Below are positions 52,378 through 60,788 of a stretch of DNA of 64,000 nucleotides, in pieces. The stretch is from UBA4582 sp047630175 (GTDB lineage Bacteria > Pseudomonadota > Gammaproteobacteria > Pseudomonadales > Azotimanducaceae). Within the stretch, counting starts at the first letter, position 1. Each line of letters opens with the position of its first letter. The stretch covers positions 62,001 through 126,000 of the forward strand of contig JBLHVI010000003.1 of assembly GCA_047630175.1 (NCBI GenBank), read 5' to 3'. The notes below the pieces were generated by a model. It did no database searches. It had not been told where the DNA came from and saw nothing but the letters and a program-made list of their open reading frames with translations. Both the position numbers and the translations under genes were made by a program.

Positions 52378-53883
52378 ATGACAGACGAACAACAGGCACA
52401 GCCAGAAGACGAAAATGAGATTATTTCCCAGCGACGCGCAAAGCTGAAAGAACTGCGTCAGCAGGGGAATCCTTTCCCGAATGACTTTCGTCGCACTGAC
52501 GTGGCGTTGGCCCTGCACGAACAGCATGAGCAGAAATCCAAGGACGAACTCGCGGAAGCGGCCATCGAGACAAAAGTAGCCGGTCGCATTATGCTGCGGC
52601 GAATAATGGGTAAAGCCAGCTTTTTGACTATTCAAGATCGCTCCGGGCGAGTACAGATCTATGTGCGTCAAAGCGACGTCGGCGATGCTGTCTACCAAGA
52701 ATTCAGTAAATGGGACATTGGCGACATCGTGGGCGTTGTTGGTACGGTTATGAAAACCAACAAAGGTGAGTTGTCGGTTCACGCCAGCGAGATACATCTG
52801 CTCACAAAATCGTTGCGGCCCTTGCCAGAAAAGCACGCTGGTTTGACCGACACACAAACCCGCTACCGGCAACGCTATCTTGACTTGATGATGAACGAGG
52901 AGACCCGAGATGTTTTCATCAAGCGCTCGAAAATTATTAACAACATTCGACAGTTCTTTATTGAGCGTGAGTTTATGGAAGTCGAAACGCCGATGATGCA
53001 AGCTATTCCTGGCGGCGCGGCGGCGGCGCCGTTTGTCACCCATTATAATGCGCTGGGCATAGACATGTATCTGCGCGTGGCGCCTGAATTGAATTTGAAG
53101 CGGCTGGTCGTCGGTGGTTTTGAGCGTGTTTTTGAGATTAATCGTAATTTTCGCAATGAAGGTATGTCTACCAAGCACAGCCCGGAATTTACTATGCTTG
53201 AGTTCTATTGGGCTTATGCGGATTTCAATGAGTTGATGGACCTTACTGAGACGATGTTCCGAGCGCTAGCTGAGAAGGTACTTGGAACAACGCAATTCCC
53301 TTACAAGGATGTGCAGCTGGATTTCGGTTTGCCGTTCAAGCGTATGACCATGAGCGAAGCGATTTTGGAATTCAACCCGCAGATTAAAGCAGAGCAACTA
53401 GGCGACTTAGCGCAGTTGCAGCAGCTGGCAAAGTCACTGAGTCTTGAGGTTAATACTGCATGGGGTGTGGGTCGGATGATTATGGAGATTTTTGAGGCTA
53501 CCGTGGAGGAAAAGATCGAGCAGCCGGTGTTCATCACGCAGCATCCTATCGAGGTCTCACCGCTAGCCAGGCGCAACGATGCCAACCCTGACATGACTGA
53601 TCGGTTCGAGCTGTTCTGTATGGGGCAGGAAATTGCTAACGGTTTTTCTGAGCTGAACGATGCAGAAGATCAGGCGGAGCGATTTCGTCAGCAGGTGGTC
53701 GCTAAGGATGCAGGCGATGAAGAGGCCATGCACTATGACGAAGATTATGTCACGGCTTTAGAGTATGGCTTACCACCGACGGCGGGCGAGGGCGTTGGTA
53801 TCGATCGGCTGGTGATGTTGCTGACTAATTCGCCATCGATTCGTGATGTTGTGCTGTTTCCACATATGCGCCCTAAAAACTAA
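52378..53883 (+). CDS. lysS: Lysyl-tRNA synthetase, class II
   Basis: 501 residues from the ATG at 52378. An N-terminal OB-fold anticodon-binding domain (I-M-G-K-A-S-F-L-T-I-Q-D, with G-R-V-Q-I-Y-V) is followed by the class II catalytic domain. Motif 1 contains E-T-P-M-M, motif 2 F-R-N-E-G-M-S and motif 3 G-E-G-V-G-I-D-R-L. Charges lysine onto tRNA-Lys. It follows prfB by 110 bases, the standard pair. Confidence 0.97.
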   Translation: MTDEQQAQPEDENEIISQRRAKLKELRQQGNPFPNDFRRTDVALALHEQHEQKSKDELAEAAIETKVAGRIMLRRIMGKASFLTIQDRSGRVQIYVRQSDVGDAVYQEFSKWDIGDIVGVVGTVMKTNKGELSVHASEIHLLTKSLRPLPEKHAGLTDTQTRYRQRYLDLMMNEETRDVFIKRSKIINNIRQFFIEREFMEVETPMMQAIPGGAAAAPFVTHYNALGIDMYLRVAPELNLKRLVVGGFERVFEINRNFRNEGMSTKHSPEFTMLEFYWAYADFNELMDLTETMFRALAEKVLGTTQFPYKDVQLDFGLPFKRMTMSEAILEFNPQIKAEQLGDLAQLQQLAKSLSLEVNTAWGVGRMIMEIFEATVEEKIEQPVFITQHPIEVSPLARRNDANPDMTDRFELFCMGQEIANGFSELNDAEDQAERFRQQVVAKDAGDEEAMHYDEDYVTALEYGLPPTAGEGVGIDRLVMLLTNSPSIRDVVLFPHMRPKN

Positions 53884-53900
53884 ACGACGATGATAGATTC

Positions 53901-55307
53901 ATGATGGCTAAAACTCCCTCCTTTGTGCATGCACTGATATGTTTTGCTGCTGTGGTCTTAATGATTTCTACGGGGCTATTTGTCTTTGAAATCAGTTTGC
54001 ACAGTATCCTCTTCATTGCCCTTGTCTGGCTTGGTACTAACGCGCGTTTGTTAGGGCATGACTACGCCTCTATCCAGTCGATGATGAGTGAGGCGATTAC
54101 CCGTGCATTGCCGGCGATTTATATTTTCTTGCTGATTGGTATGGTTATCGCGAGCTTTATGCAAAGCGGTACCATCGCAACATTAATTTACTATGGCTTA
54201 GAATTGATCGAACCCTCTTTGTTCTTGTTCACAGGGTTACTGCTGTGCTGCTTAATGTCGATTGCCACGGGTACTTCTTGGGGTACGGTGGGTACGCTCG
54301 GCGTTGTCTTTATGGGCATTGGCGCTGCATTGGGCGTTCCACTGGCGTTGGTGGCCGGCATGGTCGTATCGGGCGCCACTTTTGGCGACAAAATGTCGCC
54401 CGTATCTGACACAACCAATCTTGCCGCCATGAGTGCCCATGCCGACCTTTACGACCATATAAAAACAATGCTTTATACGACCGTGCCGACGCTTATTATT
54501 GTCATGCTGTTAATGCTCTGGTTTGGTTTTAGCCAGAGCGAAGCGGTGATGCCTGATGCAAAAATAGTGGATATTCAGGTCGCACTTGATGGCAGTTATG
54601 GACTCAACCCACTAATCACCCTACTGCCAATGCTGGTGATGGTTGTGTTGAGTGTGCGTCGGGTCTCGCCTCAGGTGAGTATGACGATGAGTATTTTGTC
54701 AGCAGTGGCTATCGCTGTTATTTATCAGGGCGCGACGATTCCTGCAGTGATGAATGCATTGTGGAGCAACTCGGCAGGCACCACTGGTATTGCCAATATC
54801 GATAGTCTGTTAGGCCGCGGCGGTATCAGTAGCATGAGCTGGACTTTGCTGCTCTCGATTATGGCGTTGGCACTCGGTGGCATGCTATTTAGGACAAGTA
54901 TTTTGGAGGTTCTGCTCGCTGGTTTGATTAGTCGCGTTAAGCGAACCGCGTCATTGATTGCGCTGACAATCCTCTCGGGTTTCGTCGGTAACGTAGCAAT
55001 GGGTGAGGCTTACATCAGCATTATTCTTAATTGCCAATTGTTTGCCGATGCGTACAAGGCTCGTGGTCTGCGACCCAGTATTTTATCGCGTAGCGTTGAG
55101 GAGGGTTCGACAGTCACCACGGCGTTGATTCCATGGACCACAGCGGGGGCTTTTTACGCCGTGACACTGGGTATTCCTGTACTTGAATACTTGCCTTATG
55201 CATTCTTTAATCTGCTTAACCCGGTTGTCTCTGTGACGCTGGCTGCGTTGGGTTGGGGTTTGCTTAAGACAACGACTGACAGCGCGAGCGTTGAAAATCC
55301 GTCTTGA
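53901..55307 (+). CDS. NhaC-type Na+/H+ antiporter family protein
   Basis: 468 residues with about 10-12 membrane segments. The NhaC family signature lies in G-T-S-W-G-T-V-G-T-L-G, G-A-T-F-G-D-K-M-S-P-V-S-D-T-T, and the late E-G-G-S-type segment E-E-G-S-T-V-T-T. Predicted to exchange Na+ for protons or organic ions. 17 bases after lysS, so it is probably read from the same transcript. The start could also be the second ATG at 53904. Confidence 0.87.
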   Translation: MMAKTPSFVHALICFAAVVLMISTGLFVFEISLHSILFIALVWLGTNARLLGHDYASIQSMMSEAITRALPAIYIFLLIGMVIASFMQSGTIATLIYYGLELIEPSLFLFTGLLLCCLMSIATGTSWGTVGTLGVVFMGIGAALGVPLALVAGMVVSGATFGDKMSPVSDTTNLAAMSAHADLYDHIKTMLYTTVPTLIIVMLLMLWFGFSQSEAVMPDAKIVDIQVALDGSYGLNPLITLLPMLVMVVLSVRRVSPQVSMTMSILSAVAIAVIYQGATIPAVMNALWSNSAGTTGIANIDSLLGRGGISSMSWTLLLSIMALALGGMLFRTSILEVLLAGLISRVKRTASLIALTILSGFVGNVAMGEAYISIILNCQLFADAYKARGLRPSILSRSVEEGSTVTTALIPWTTAGAFYAVTLGIPVLEYLPYAFFNLLNPVVSVTLAALGWGLLKTTTDSASVENPS

Positions 55308-55697
55308 GAAAAAGAAACATGATAAACAGGAATACCCTTTGTCAGAGCGGTATTTGTTTAATTTTTAGCATGATTTTCTGCCGAAAAGACAATGGCGTGT
55401 GCCTGATCACAGGCATCAGCGCCTGACGCTAAATGTCGCGCTGCCCATACTGCCTCGTGAGACCAAAAGCGGTCTCGTTGGCATGCTCTGCATGCTGTGT
55501 AAATCCGTGCCATTTAGCGTCTGCGCTGATGCCCGCAATCCTTGACGTTAAGAGTGGCGGTTAATTAGCGACCCCTTTTAGGCGCGATCTCGATGCGCGC
55601 GGCAATAGCGAATGGAAATGAAGCGCCCGGCCTCTACCGCGAAACAGATTCCGTTAAAAACAAAAAAATTTCAGCGAGCGCCATTGAGGCTTAATCT
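55308..55697. other. Intergenic region with a large nested inverted repeat
   Basis: About 390 bp without a gene, between convergent genes. It holds the structured element at 55412-55533 and, to its right, a stretch rich in GCGC words. No coding frame is convincing. Confidence 0.6.
55412..55533. repeat. Nested inverted repeat, cloverleaf-like element
   Basis: The outer arms (55412-55435 and 55511-55533) are complementary over ~22 positions with one small internal mismatch. Inside are two smaller hairpins: GAGACC/GGTCTC at 55459-55476 and GCATG/CATGC at 55481-55495. It could be a structured RNA, a remnant of a small mobile element, or a complex terminator. I do not recognise it as a known family. 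Confidence 0.75.
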
Positions 55698-56405
55698 CTA
55701 GGAATCAGAGTCTAGGTCTAGGTCTAGGTTTGCCCCGAGTTGCTCTGCCAAGCTTGCTAAGGCTGTTTCGAGTTTCGCCACCCTTGCCTCCAGCATATTA
55801 ATGCGTCCGCTATCGTTTCTATTTTTGGGCACTGCCGGTGGCGTGGCATTGTCGCTGCTTGCTGGTGGGGTCTCGTCGTCTGGCATTGAGGCAATGTCAC
55901 CGGCGAACAGATGCATGTATTCATGGTCCTGACGGCCTGACTTTTTCGGCAGGCGGGCAATGATGGCACCTGCCTCGCGATTTATCATGTCGTTAAAAAC
56001 GTCAGCCACTGCTTGGTTATCGTCAAAGACATGCAACCGTGGGCTGCGGGCACGTATCTCACCGGCGGTCTGTGGACCGCGCAGCAACAGCAGGCAGAGC
56101 ACGGCGTATTCTCCGGCGGACAACTGGTAGTCAGTCAGAGGTGTGTTGCACAGACGTTGCTCATACTTTTCCACACCGCTACGAAAATTTTCATTATTCT
56201 TAATTAGAAATTTTTCCTGCAGCGCTCTTGCCGTATGCTGGACATGACCTGCTGTCATAGTCATTACCGGGTCGCGACTCGATTTCTGATTGCAGGCGTT
56301 AGTCAGTGCGTTAAGCGTCAATGGGTACTGGTCTGGGGTGGTGACGGCCTTCTCCATCAGGCAGCCGATAATCCTGGCGTCCTCGAGGCTTAGATTGATC
56401 TGCAT
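55698..56405 (-). CDS. yceH: YceH-family (DUF480) protein
   Basis: 235 residues. It contains L-E-D-A-R-I-I-G-C-L-M-E-K-A-V-T-T-P-D-Q-Y-P-L-T-L and a second winged-helix domain with G-E-Y-A-V-L-C-L-L-L-L-R-G-P-Q-T-A-G-E-I-R. It ends in a low-complexity Pro/Ser-rich linker and a short coiled coil. Function is not established; it is thought to bind DNA or be regulatory. The last codons lie in a perfect 6-bp repeat. Confidence 0.93.
   Translation of the reverse strand: MQINLSLEDARIIGCLMEKAVTTPDQYPLTLNALTNACNQKSSRDPVMTMTAGHVQHTARALQEKFLIKNNENFRSGVEKYEQRLCNTPLTDYQLSAGEYAVLCLLLLRGPQTAGEIRARSPRLHVFDDNQAVADVFNDMINREAGAIIARLPKKSGRQDHEYMHLFAGDIASMPDDETPPASSDNATPPAVPKNRNDSGRINMLEARVAKLETALASLAEQLGANLDLDLDSDS
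55711..55728. repeat. Hexanucleotide repeat in the yceH 3' end
   Basis: TCTAGG three times on the plus strand, read as L-D repeats near the C-terminus of YceH. A copy-number change would alter the tail but not the frame. Confidence 0.93.
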
Positions 56406-56632
56406 GGGGTGTTACCTGTTGTTGAGAAAGGGTCGCTGGATAGCAACCGTATGGGAATAGCGACGGTGGGTTAAACCCGTTATCTGGTCGTAGTTTACTC
56501 GCTTTGGCATCCTGCCCATCACCCGAGACGATAGCAAGCGGCTCACACTGCATATACGCTTGCTAGGGTGAATACCCCTTGGGAATCAGCTACGATGTCG
56601 GCAGTCGACTACACTTCACCTTGGACCTTAAT

Positions 56633-58042
56633 ATGACAACTGTGACCCCTGCAGAGCGTCAGACTATTGACCGCATCAGCACCCACTCTGATGCGTTACC
56701 GATGCAAGAGAATGGCAGTCTTGATCATCTTCCCGGTGACTATGGCTGGCCTCTTATTGGCCATACCATTGCGATGCTTCGCGACCCACGCCGCATGCAG
56801 CGCGAGTTGCAGGAGCGTTACGGCAACGTGTTTCGAACCAGCGTCCTGTTTCAACGCTCGGTGGTGCTGTTAGGGCCAGAGGCAAACGAGTTGGTGATGA
56901 TGGATAAAGACAAGAATTTTTCTAGTCGCATGGGCTGGCATCGCATTCTCGATCACCTGTTTCACAATGGCCTAATGTTGCGTGACTTCGATGATCATCG
57001 TGCCCATCGGCGGGTGATGAACGCCGCGTTTAAACCGCAGGCGCTAAAGAGTTACATGGATAGCATGAATCCTGTGATCGCTGCAGAAATGAGTGGTTGG
57101 GCAGACGTCGATAACTTTCGTTTCTACGATGGTATCAAGCAATTAACGTTGAGTGTTGCGGCCGTGGTGTTCGTTGGTATGGAGCTAGGAGAAGAGGCCG
57201 ATAAGGTCAATCAGGCTTTCGTTGACACCGTAGCGGCGTCCTTGGCGATTGTTCGCTTTCCGGTGCCGGGGCTGGCGTTGTGGCGTGGTCTACGCGGTCG
57301 CGAATACCTTATTAAATTCTTTAGCGGCATGATAGCTAGCAAGCGTGAATCGGATACTCAGGACATGTTTAGTCAATTCTGTCGAAGCCAAAATGAGGAA
57401 GGCGAGTATTACAGTGATGCAGACATCATCGATCATATGATTTTTCTGATGATGGCTGCGCATGACACGACCACCAGTGCCATCACCACCATGGTTTATG
57501 CCCTAGCGAAGCACCCAGAGTGGCAAGCCAGAGCGCGGCAGGAATGCTTGGCCCTGCATGCGAGCACGGGTAATGCCTATCTGGCGTTCGAGGACCAAGA
57601 CAAGCTGTCACTGATCGAGTGGGTGTTCAAAGAGGCGCTGCGTATGTACACCCCGGTGCCGAGCATGCCTCGCCGATCGATTCGGGCGTTTGAATTTCAG
57701 GGATTTTTGATACCCGCGAACACCGCTATTGGGATTTCACCGTCTTTTAGCCACCATATGGCAGAGATATGGGACAACCCAGAAGCTTTCGAACCAGATC
57801 GCTTTTCACCCCAGCGCGCGCAGGACAAGCAGCACGCCTTCGCCTGGGTGCCGTTTAACAAAGGTGCGCACATGTGTATCGGTTTGCATTTTGCCTACAT
57901 GCAAGTCAAAGCGGTGATGTATCAGCTGTTGCGTCAATACGAATTTGAGTTGCCTGCTGGCTATGAGTTGAACATGCAAGAGTTGCCTATACCCAAGCCC
58001 AACGATGGCCTGCCGTTGACTATGCGCCGGCGCGCTGAGTAA
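56633..58042 (+). CDS. Cytochrome P450, CYP120/CYP26-like clan
   Basis: 469 residues from the ATG at 56633. It differs from the CYP153-like protein: it starts with L-P-G-D-Y-G-W-P-L-I-G-H, I-helix A-A-H-D-T-T-T-S, the ExxR motif in E-A-L-R-M-Y, and haem loop F-N-K-G-A-H-M-C-I-G-L-H-F-A. The proline-rich start and A-H-D-T-T remind me of CYP120 and eukaryotic CYP26, which act on retinoids; that is only a family guess. The open frame extends back to a TTG at 56579. It precedes the MBL-fold gene by 45 bases. Confidence 0.85.
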   Translation: MTTVTPAERQTIDRISTHSDALPMQENGSLDHLPGDYGWPLIGHTIAMLRDPRRMQRELQERYGNVFRTSVLFQRSVVLLGPEANELVMMDKDKNFSSRMGWHRILDHLFHNGLMLRDFDDHRAHRRVMNAAFKPQALKSYMDSMNPVIAAEMSGWADVDNFRFYDGIKQLTLSVAAVVFVGMELGEEADKVNQAFVDTVAASLAIVRFPVPGLALWRGLRGREYLIKFFSGMIASKRESDTQDMFSQFCRSQNEEGEYYSDADIIDHMIFLMMAAHDTTTSAITTMVYALAKHPEWQARARQECLALHASTGNAYLAFEDQDKLSLIEWVFKEALRMYTPVPSMPRRSIRAFEFQGFLIPANTAIGISPSFSHHMAEIWDNPEAFEPDRFSPQRAQDKQHAFAWVPFNKGAHMCIGLHFAYMQVKAVMYQLLRQYEFELPAGYELNMQELPIPKPNDGLPLTMRRRAE

Positions 58043-58087
58043 GCAACCGGTGCTGTGACAAACAATAATAAATTCTAAATAAGGTCT

Positions 58088-59086
58088 ATGATTATGGCTC
58101 TGACGATAACGTTCACGATGATCCGCCCGATCAGTCGAATGCTAATGAGCGTCATGTTGATGTTTGTTAGTTTGATGGCTCAGAGTCACGGCGTGCCTAA
58201 GGCTCCGCCGCCTATTCCTTTAGATGAAGTGATGCAGGCTTTTGGTTGGGACCCTGTAGGCACACAAATCAAGGTGCAAACCCTAAATGACAACCTACAC
58301 GTGCTGTTTGGCATGGGGGGAAATATTGCGGTGAGTATCGGCGATGATGGTGTGCTTGTGGTCGATGACCAGTTTCCGGCGCTAATGCCTAAGATCAAGG
58401 CGGCGATAAAGGATCTTGGTGGTGAGCAGGTGGACTTTGCCATTAATACGCATTGGCATTTTGATCATGCCGACGGCAACCAGACCCTAGGACCTGAGGG
58501 CACATGGATTGTATCGCAGGCTAATTCTAGGCGGATGATGTTAAGTGACCATATTGTTAATTTGGTGGCGCTCACTTACGAGCAAAAAGCGTATCCTGAA
58601 GATGCGCTACCGACGATGACCTTTGATGACACTATGCAGTTTCATCTCAATGGTGAAAAAATCGAGCTCATGCATTTTGGTCCAGCCCATACTACGGGTG
58701 ATGCGGCAGTGATATTCCGCACGAGTAACGCGGTACATCTAGGGGATGTCTTCAACAACGCGGGTTACCCTTTTATCGATGCGGATAACGGCGGCAGTTT
58801 GGATGGCATCATCAAGTTTTGCGCAGATACCTTGGCGATAATTAGCCATGATACTATTGTGATACCAGGTCACGGTCCGGTGACTGACTATCAGACTCTG
58901 AGCGATTATATCGATATGTTGAGTGCTGTTCGCGCACGAATGACGGCGCTGATCGATAAAGGTGCCAGTTTAGAGGATGTCTTTGCTGCTGATGTCAGCA
59001 AAGAATGGGATGCGCACTATGGTGATAATCAGCGTTTCATTAATCGTGCCTATTTGAGTCTGACTCGACGTGCGTTGGCTCACTGA
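58088..59086 (+). CDS. Exported metallo-beta-lactamase-fold hydrolase
   Basis: 332 residues with a long N-terminal hydrophobic segment and a probable signal peptide ending near A-Q-S-H-G. The MBL zinc site is complete: N-T-H-W-H-F-D-H-A-D-G-N, then H in A-H-T-T-G-D, D in H-L-G-D-V-F and H in P-G-H-G-P-V. Members hydrolyse varied substrates, often as quinoprotein-relay or beta-lactamase-like proteins; the exact reaction cannot be told. ATG at 58088, with another in-frame ATG at 58094. Possibly co-transcribed with the P450. Confidence 0.88.
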   Translation: MIMALTITFTMIRPISRMLMSVMLMFVSLMAQSHGVPKAPPPIPLDEVMQAFGWDPVGTQIKVQTLNDNLHVLFGMGGNIAVSIGDDGVLVVDDQFPALMPKIKAAIKDLGGEQVDFAINTHWHFDHADGNQTLGPEGTWIVSQANSRRMMLSDHIVNLVALTYEQKAYPEDALPTMTFDDTMQFHLNGEKIELMHFGPAHTTGDAAVIFRTSNAVHLGDVFNNAGYPFIDADNGGSLDGIIKFCADTLAIISHDTIVIPGHGPVTDYQTLSDYIDMLSAVRARMTALIDKGASLEDVFAADVSKEWDAHYGDNQRFINRAYLSLTRRALAH

Positions 59087-59288
59087 GCGTGGTGGCAGCG
59101 GTTAATGAGGATAGTCGGTGGTCGACGCTATGAATGAGCTTGTTAGGGGTCTTGGAGATAGTCCTGTGGCATAAGCGCTGTTGTCACATGTACAATTTAG
59201 CCAAGAATTCTGTGATAATAACACGCTACCGCCGTGCCCAGCTGTCATGCATGAAGCTGAGCCGTAAGGCTAATCAACAGGAGTTTAC

Positions 59289-59624
59289 ATGAAGACCCAA
59301 GCGCTGAAAAAACTAGTTTCCTTGTGTTTACTTATCGGTGTTTTACCGGTGGCTTGCACATGGGTCGATTTAGACGAAGCGGCGCAAGACGTGATTTTGA
59401 TCGATACTAATCAGGCGGCTAGGTGTAAAATTGTGGGCAGCGCTGCCAGCGTTTCTGCTGATAAAGTGGGATTGTTAAATCGCAAAGACGCGAAGGTTGC
59501 TGTCGAGGTGTTAACGCTGGCAAAGAACAGTGCTGCTGAAATGGGCGGTAATGCGGTGTCCGCAACCGACGATCTGAAAGACGGTAAGCAGACATTCAAT
59601 GTGTATTTATGCCCTGTTCCGTGA
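59289..59624 (+). CDS. DUF4156-type lipoprotein
   Basis: 111 residues. A signal peptide ends in a lipobox L-P-V-A-C at about residue 23. The mature part has the DUF4156 pattern: V-L-I-D-T-N-Q, A-R-C-K-I-V-G and E-M-G-G-N-A-V-S-A-T, with a second Cys pair. Function is unknown; it is probably anchored in the outer membrane. An A-C-A-G-G-A-G site precedes the ATG. Confidence 0.87.
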   Translation: MKTQALKKLVSLCLLIGVLPVACTWVDLDEAAQDVILIDTNQAARCKIVGSAASVSADKVGLLNRKDAKVAVEVLTLAKNSAAEMGGNAVSATDDLKDGKQTFNVYLCPVP

Positions 59625-59703
59625 ACTAGAAAAAGTAGGGGCCAAATCCCTGTGATTTGTCGGCGATTTGTCAAAAAAGTTTATTCATAAGGGGAAATTG
59701 TTC

Positions 59704-60081
59704 ATGAGAATATTAAGCATTTTGTTAGTTTGTGGCCTGATGGTGGCTTGTAGTGAAGAGAAGCCAGAAGTCGATAGTATTGTACAGGACACCAAGAGCG
59801 TTACCGGTGAGATGATGGATGACGCCAGCGATGCCACAGGTGAAATGATGGACGATGCCAGCGATGCGGCTGGCGAGATGATGGACGGTGCAGGCGATGC
59901 GGCTGATGAGATGATGGACGATGCAGGCGATACGGCGAGCGATATGACAGAGCAGGCCAAAGCGACTGCGGGCGACGCTGTTGACCAAGTAAAAGCAAGC
60001 TCGGCTGAGATGCTGGAGAAGGCCAAAGCCATTGAAGAAGAGAAAAAGAAGCAGCTGATGGATAAAATGGGCACAAACTGA
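59704..60081 (+). CDS. Small lipoprotein with 11-residue helical repeats
   Basis: 125 residues from the ATG at 59704, with an A-A-G-G-G-G site. A signal peptide ends in a lipobox G-L-M-V-A-C. The mature part has four near-identical 11-residue units (G-E-M-M-D-D-A-S-D-A-T and so on), a fifth diverged one, then a Lys/Glu-rich tail. 11-mers of this kind form right-handed amphipathic helices, as in LEA and apolipoprotein-type proteins. Predicted to be an acidic helix at a membrane surface. No family is recognised. Confidence 0.78.
   Translation: MRILSILLVCGLMVACSEEKPEVDSIVQDTKSVTGEMMDDASDATGEMMDDASDAAGEMMDGAGDAADEMMDDAGDTASDMTEQAKATAGDAVDQVKASSAEMLEKAKAIEEEKKKQLMDKMGTN
59806..59937 (+). repeat. 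Four 33-bp tandem coding repeats
   Basis: Units at 59806, 59839, 59872 and 59905, each 33 bases, differ at several third positions but keep the frame and most amino acids. A more diverged unit follows to about 59970. Confidence 0.9.
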
Positions 60082-60426
60082 TCTAAGGTGCCGCAAGTGT
60101 AGATAGCAACTCGTCGCAGGTTAGCCCGAGTCGCAAGGGTGTTGAAACGCTGGTTTCGGCGCCGCCTGCAAAACGTGTTGCAGCGAGCGAACGGTGGTCA
60201 CATGCGCGTTTATGGCGGGTTGCAAAGTTTTCTCTTTCACCGTCAATGCAAGCCTCACGGTCAGTCGTGACATTGAAGAGGCATAAGCGCTGAGACTATT
60301 CGAAAAAGCCGAGCGCAGCTGTCTTATTACAAATTTTCTAGCAGCGGCTATGCGTCTGAACGCGACGCGGGTTAGGGGTAAGCTCGGAAATAAAGAAACA
60401 CCCTACAGCCGTAGAGGAGAACCTTC
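60082..60426. other. 345-bp intergenic stretch
   Basis: I see no gene or strong structure here; one 5-bp hairpin (TCACG/CGTGA near 60257) is weak. The right end has a G-A-G-G-A-G site for the gene at 60427. Confidence 0.45.
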
Positions 60427-60768
60427 GTGAGCAAACGTTTACCCTATCGCGCCATGACAACATCCGGCAACCAGTTTGATTTTGAGTTTGACCTGCATCC
60501 GGACACCGCATCAGCTGTCAATGTCTCGAATTTGTTGACGGCGGTTCTGACAACCCTTGACGGAGAAATCAAACAGATCGGTGGTATCGGCAATGGCGAT
60601 ATTCTGCAGGCGCTAGCCATGGCTTTGGCGGTCAGAACCCGTATCTTGGCAGGTTCTAACGCGACGCTACATGGACTATCGGTTGATCTGCTGAGTACCG
60701 CGCTAGCCTCATCTTGCGACGCTGGTCTGGGCAATATCGAAGCAGATTCGCCAACAGACTTGCACTAG
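60427..60768 (+). CDS. Unrecognised 113-residue protein
   Basis: A GTG start with a clear G-A-G-G-A-G site seven bases upstream makes this a believable gene. It has no signal peptide or membrane segment. The N-terminal part is a beta-type stretch (F-D-F-E-F-D-L), and the second half is helix-rich with repeated L-A-x-A-L-A. It ends 21 bases before the convergent gamma-glutamyltransferase. I have no family to propose. Confidence 0.65.
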   Translation: MSKRLPYRAMTTSGNQFDFEFDLHPDTASAVNVSNLLTAVLTTLDGEIKQIGGIGNGDILQALAMALAVRTRILAGSNATLHGLSVDLLSTALASSCDAGLGNIEADSPTDLH

Positions 60769-60788
60769 TATGCTAACGCGCTTTTCGA

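Noticed and set aside
52204..53178. 324-residue open frame on the minus strand
   Set aside because: It lies entirely opposite lysS and the prfB end, has no recognisable family and is a shadow of their codon use.
55412..55533. Integron attC site
   Set aside because: I looked for the GTTRRRY core sites at the arm ends and did not find them, and there is no integrase or cassette nearby.
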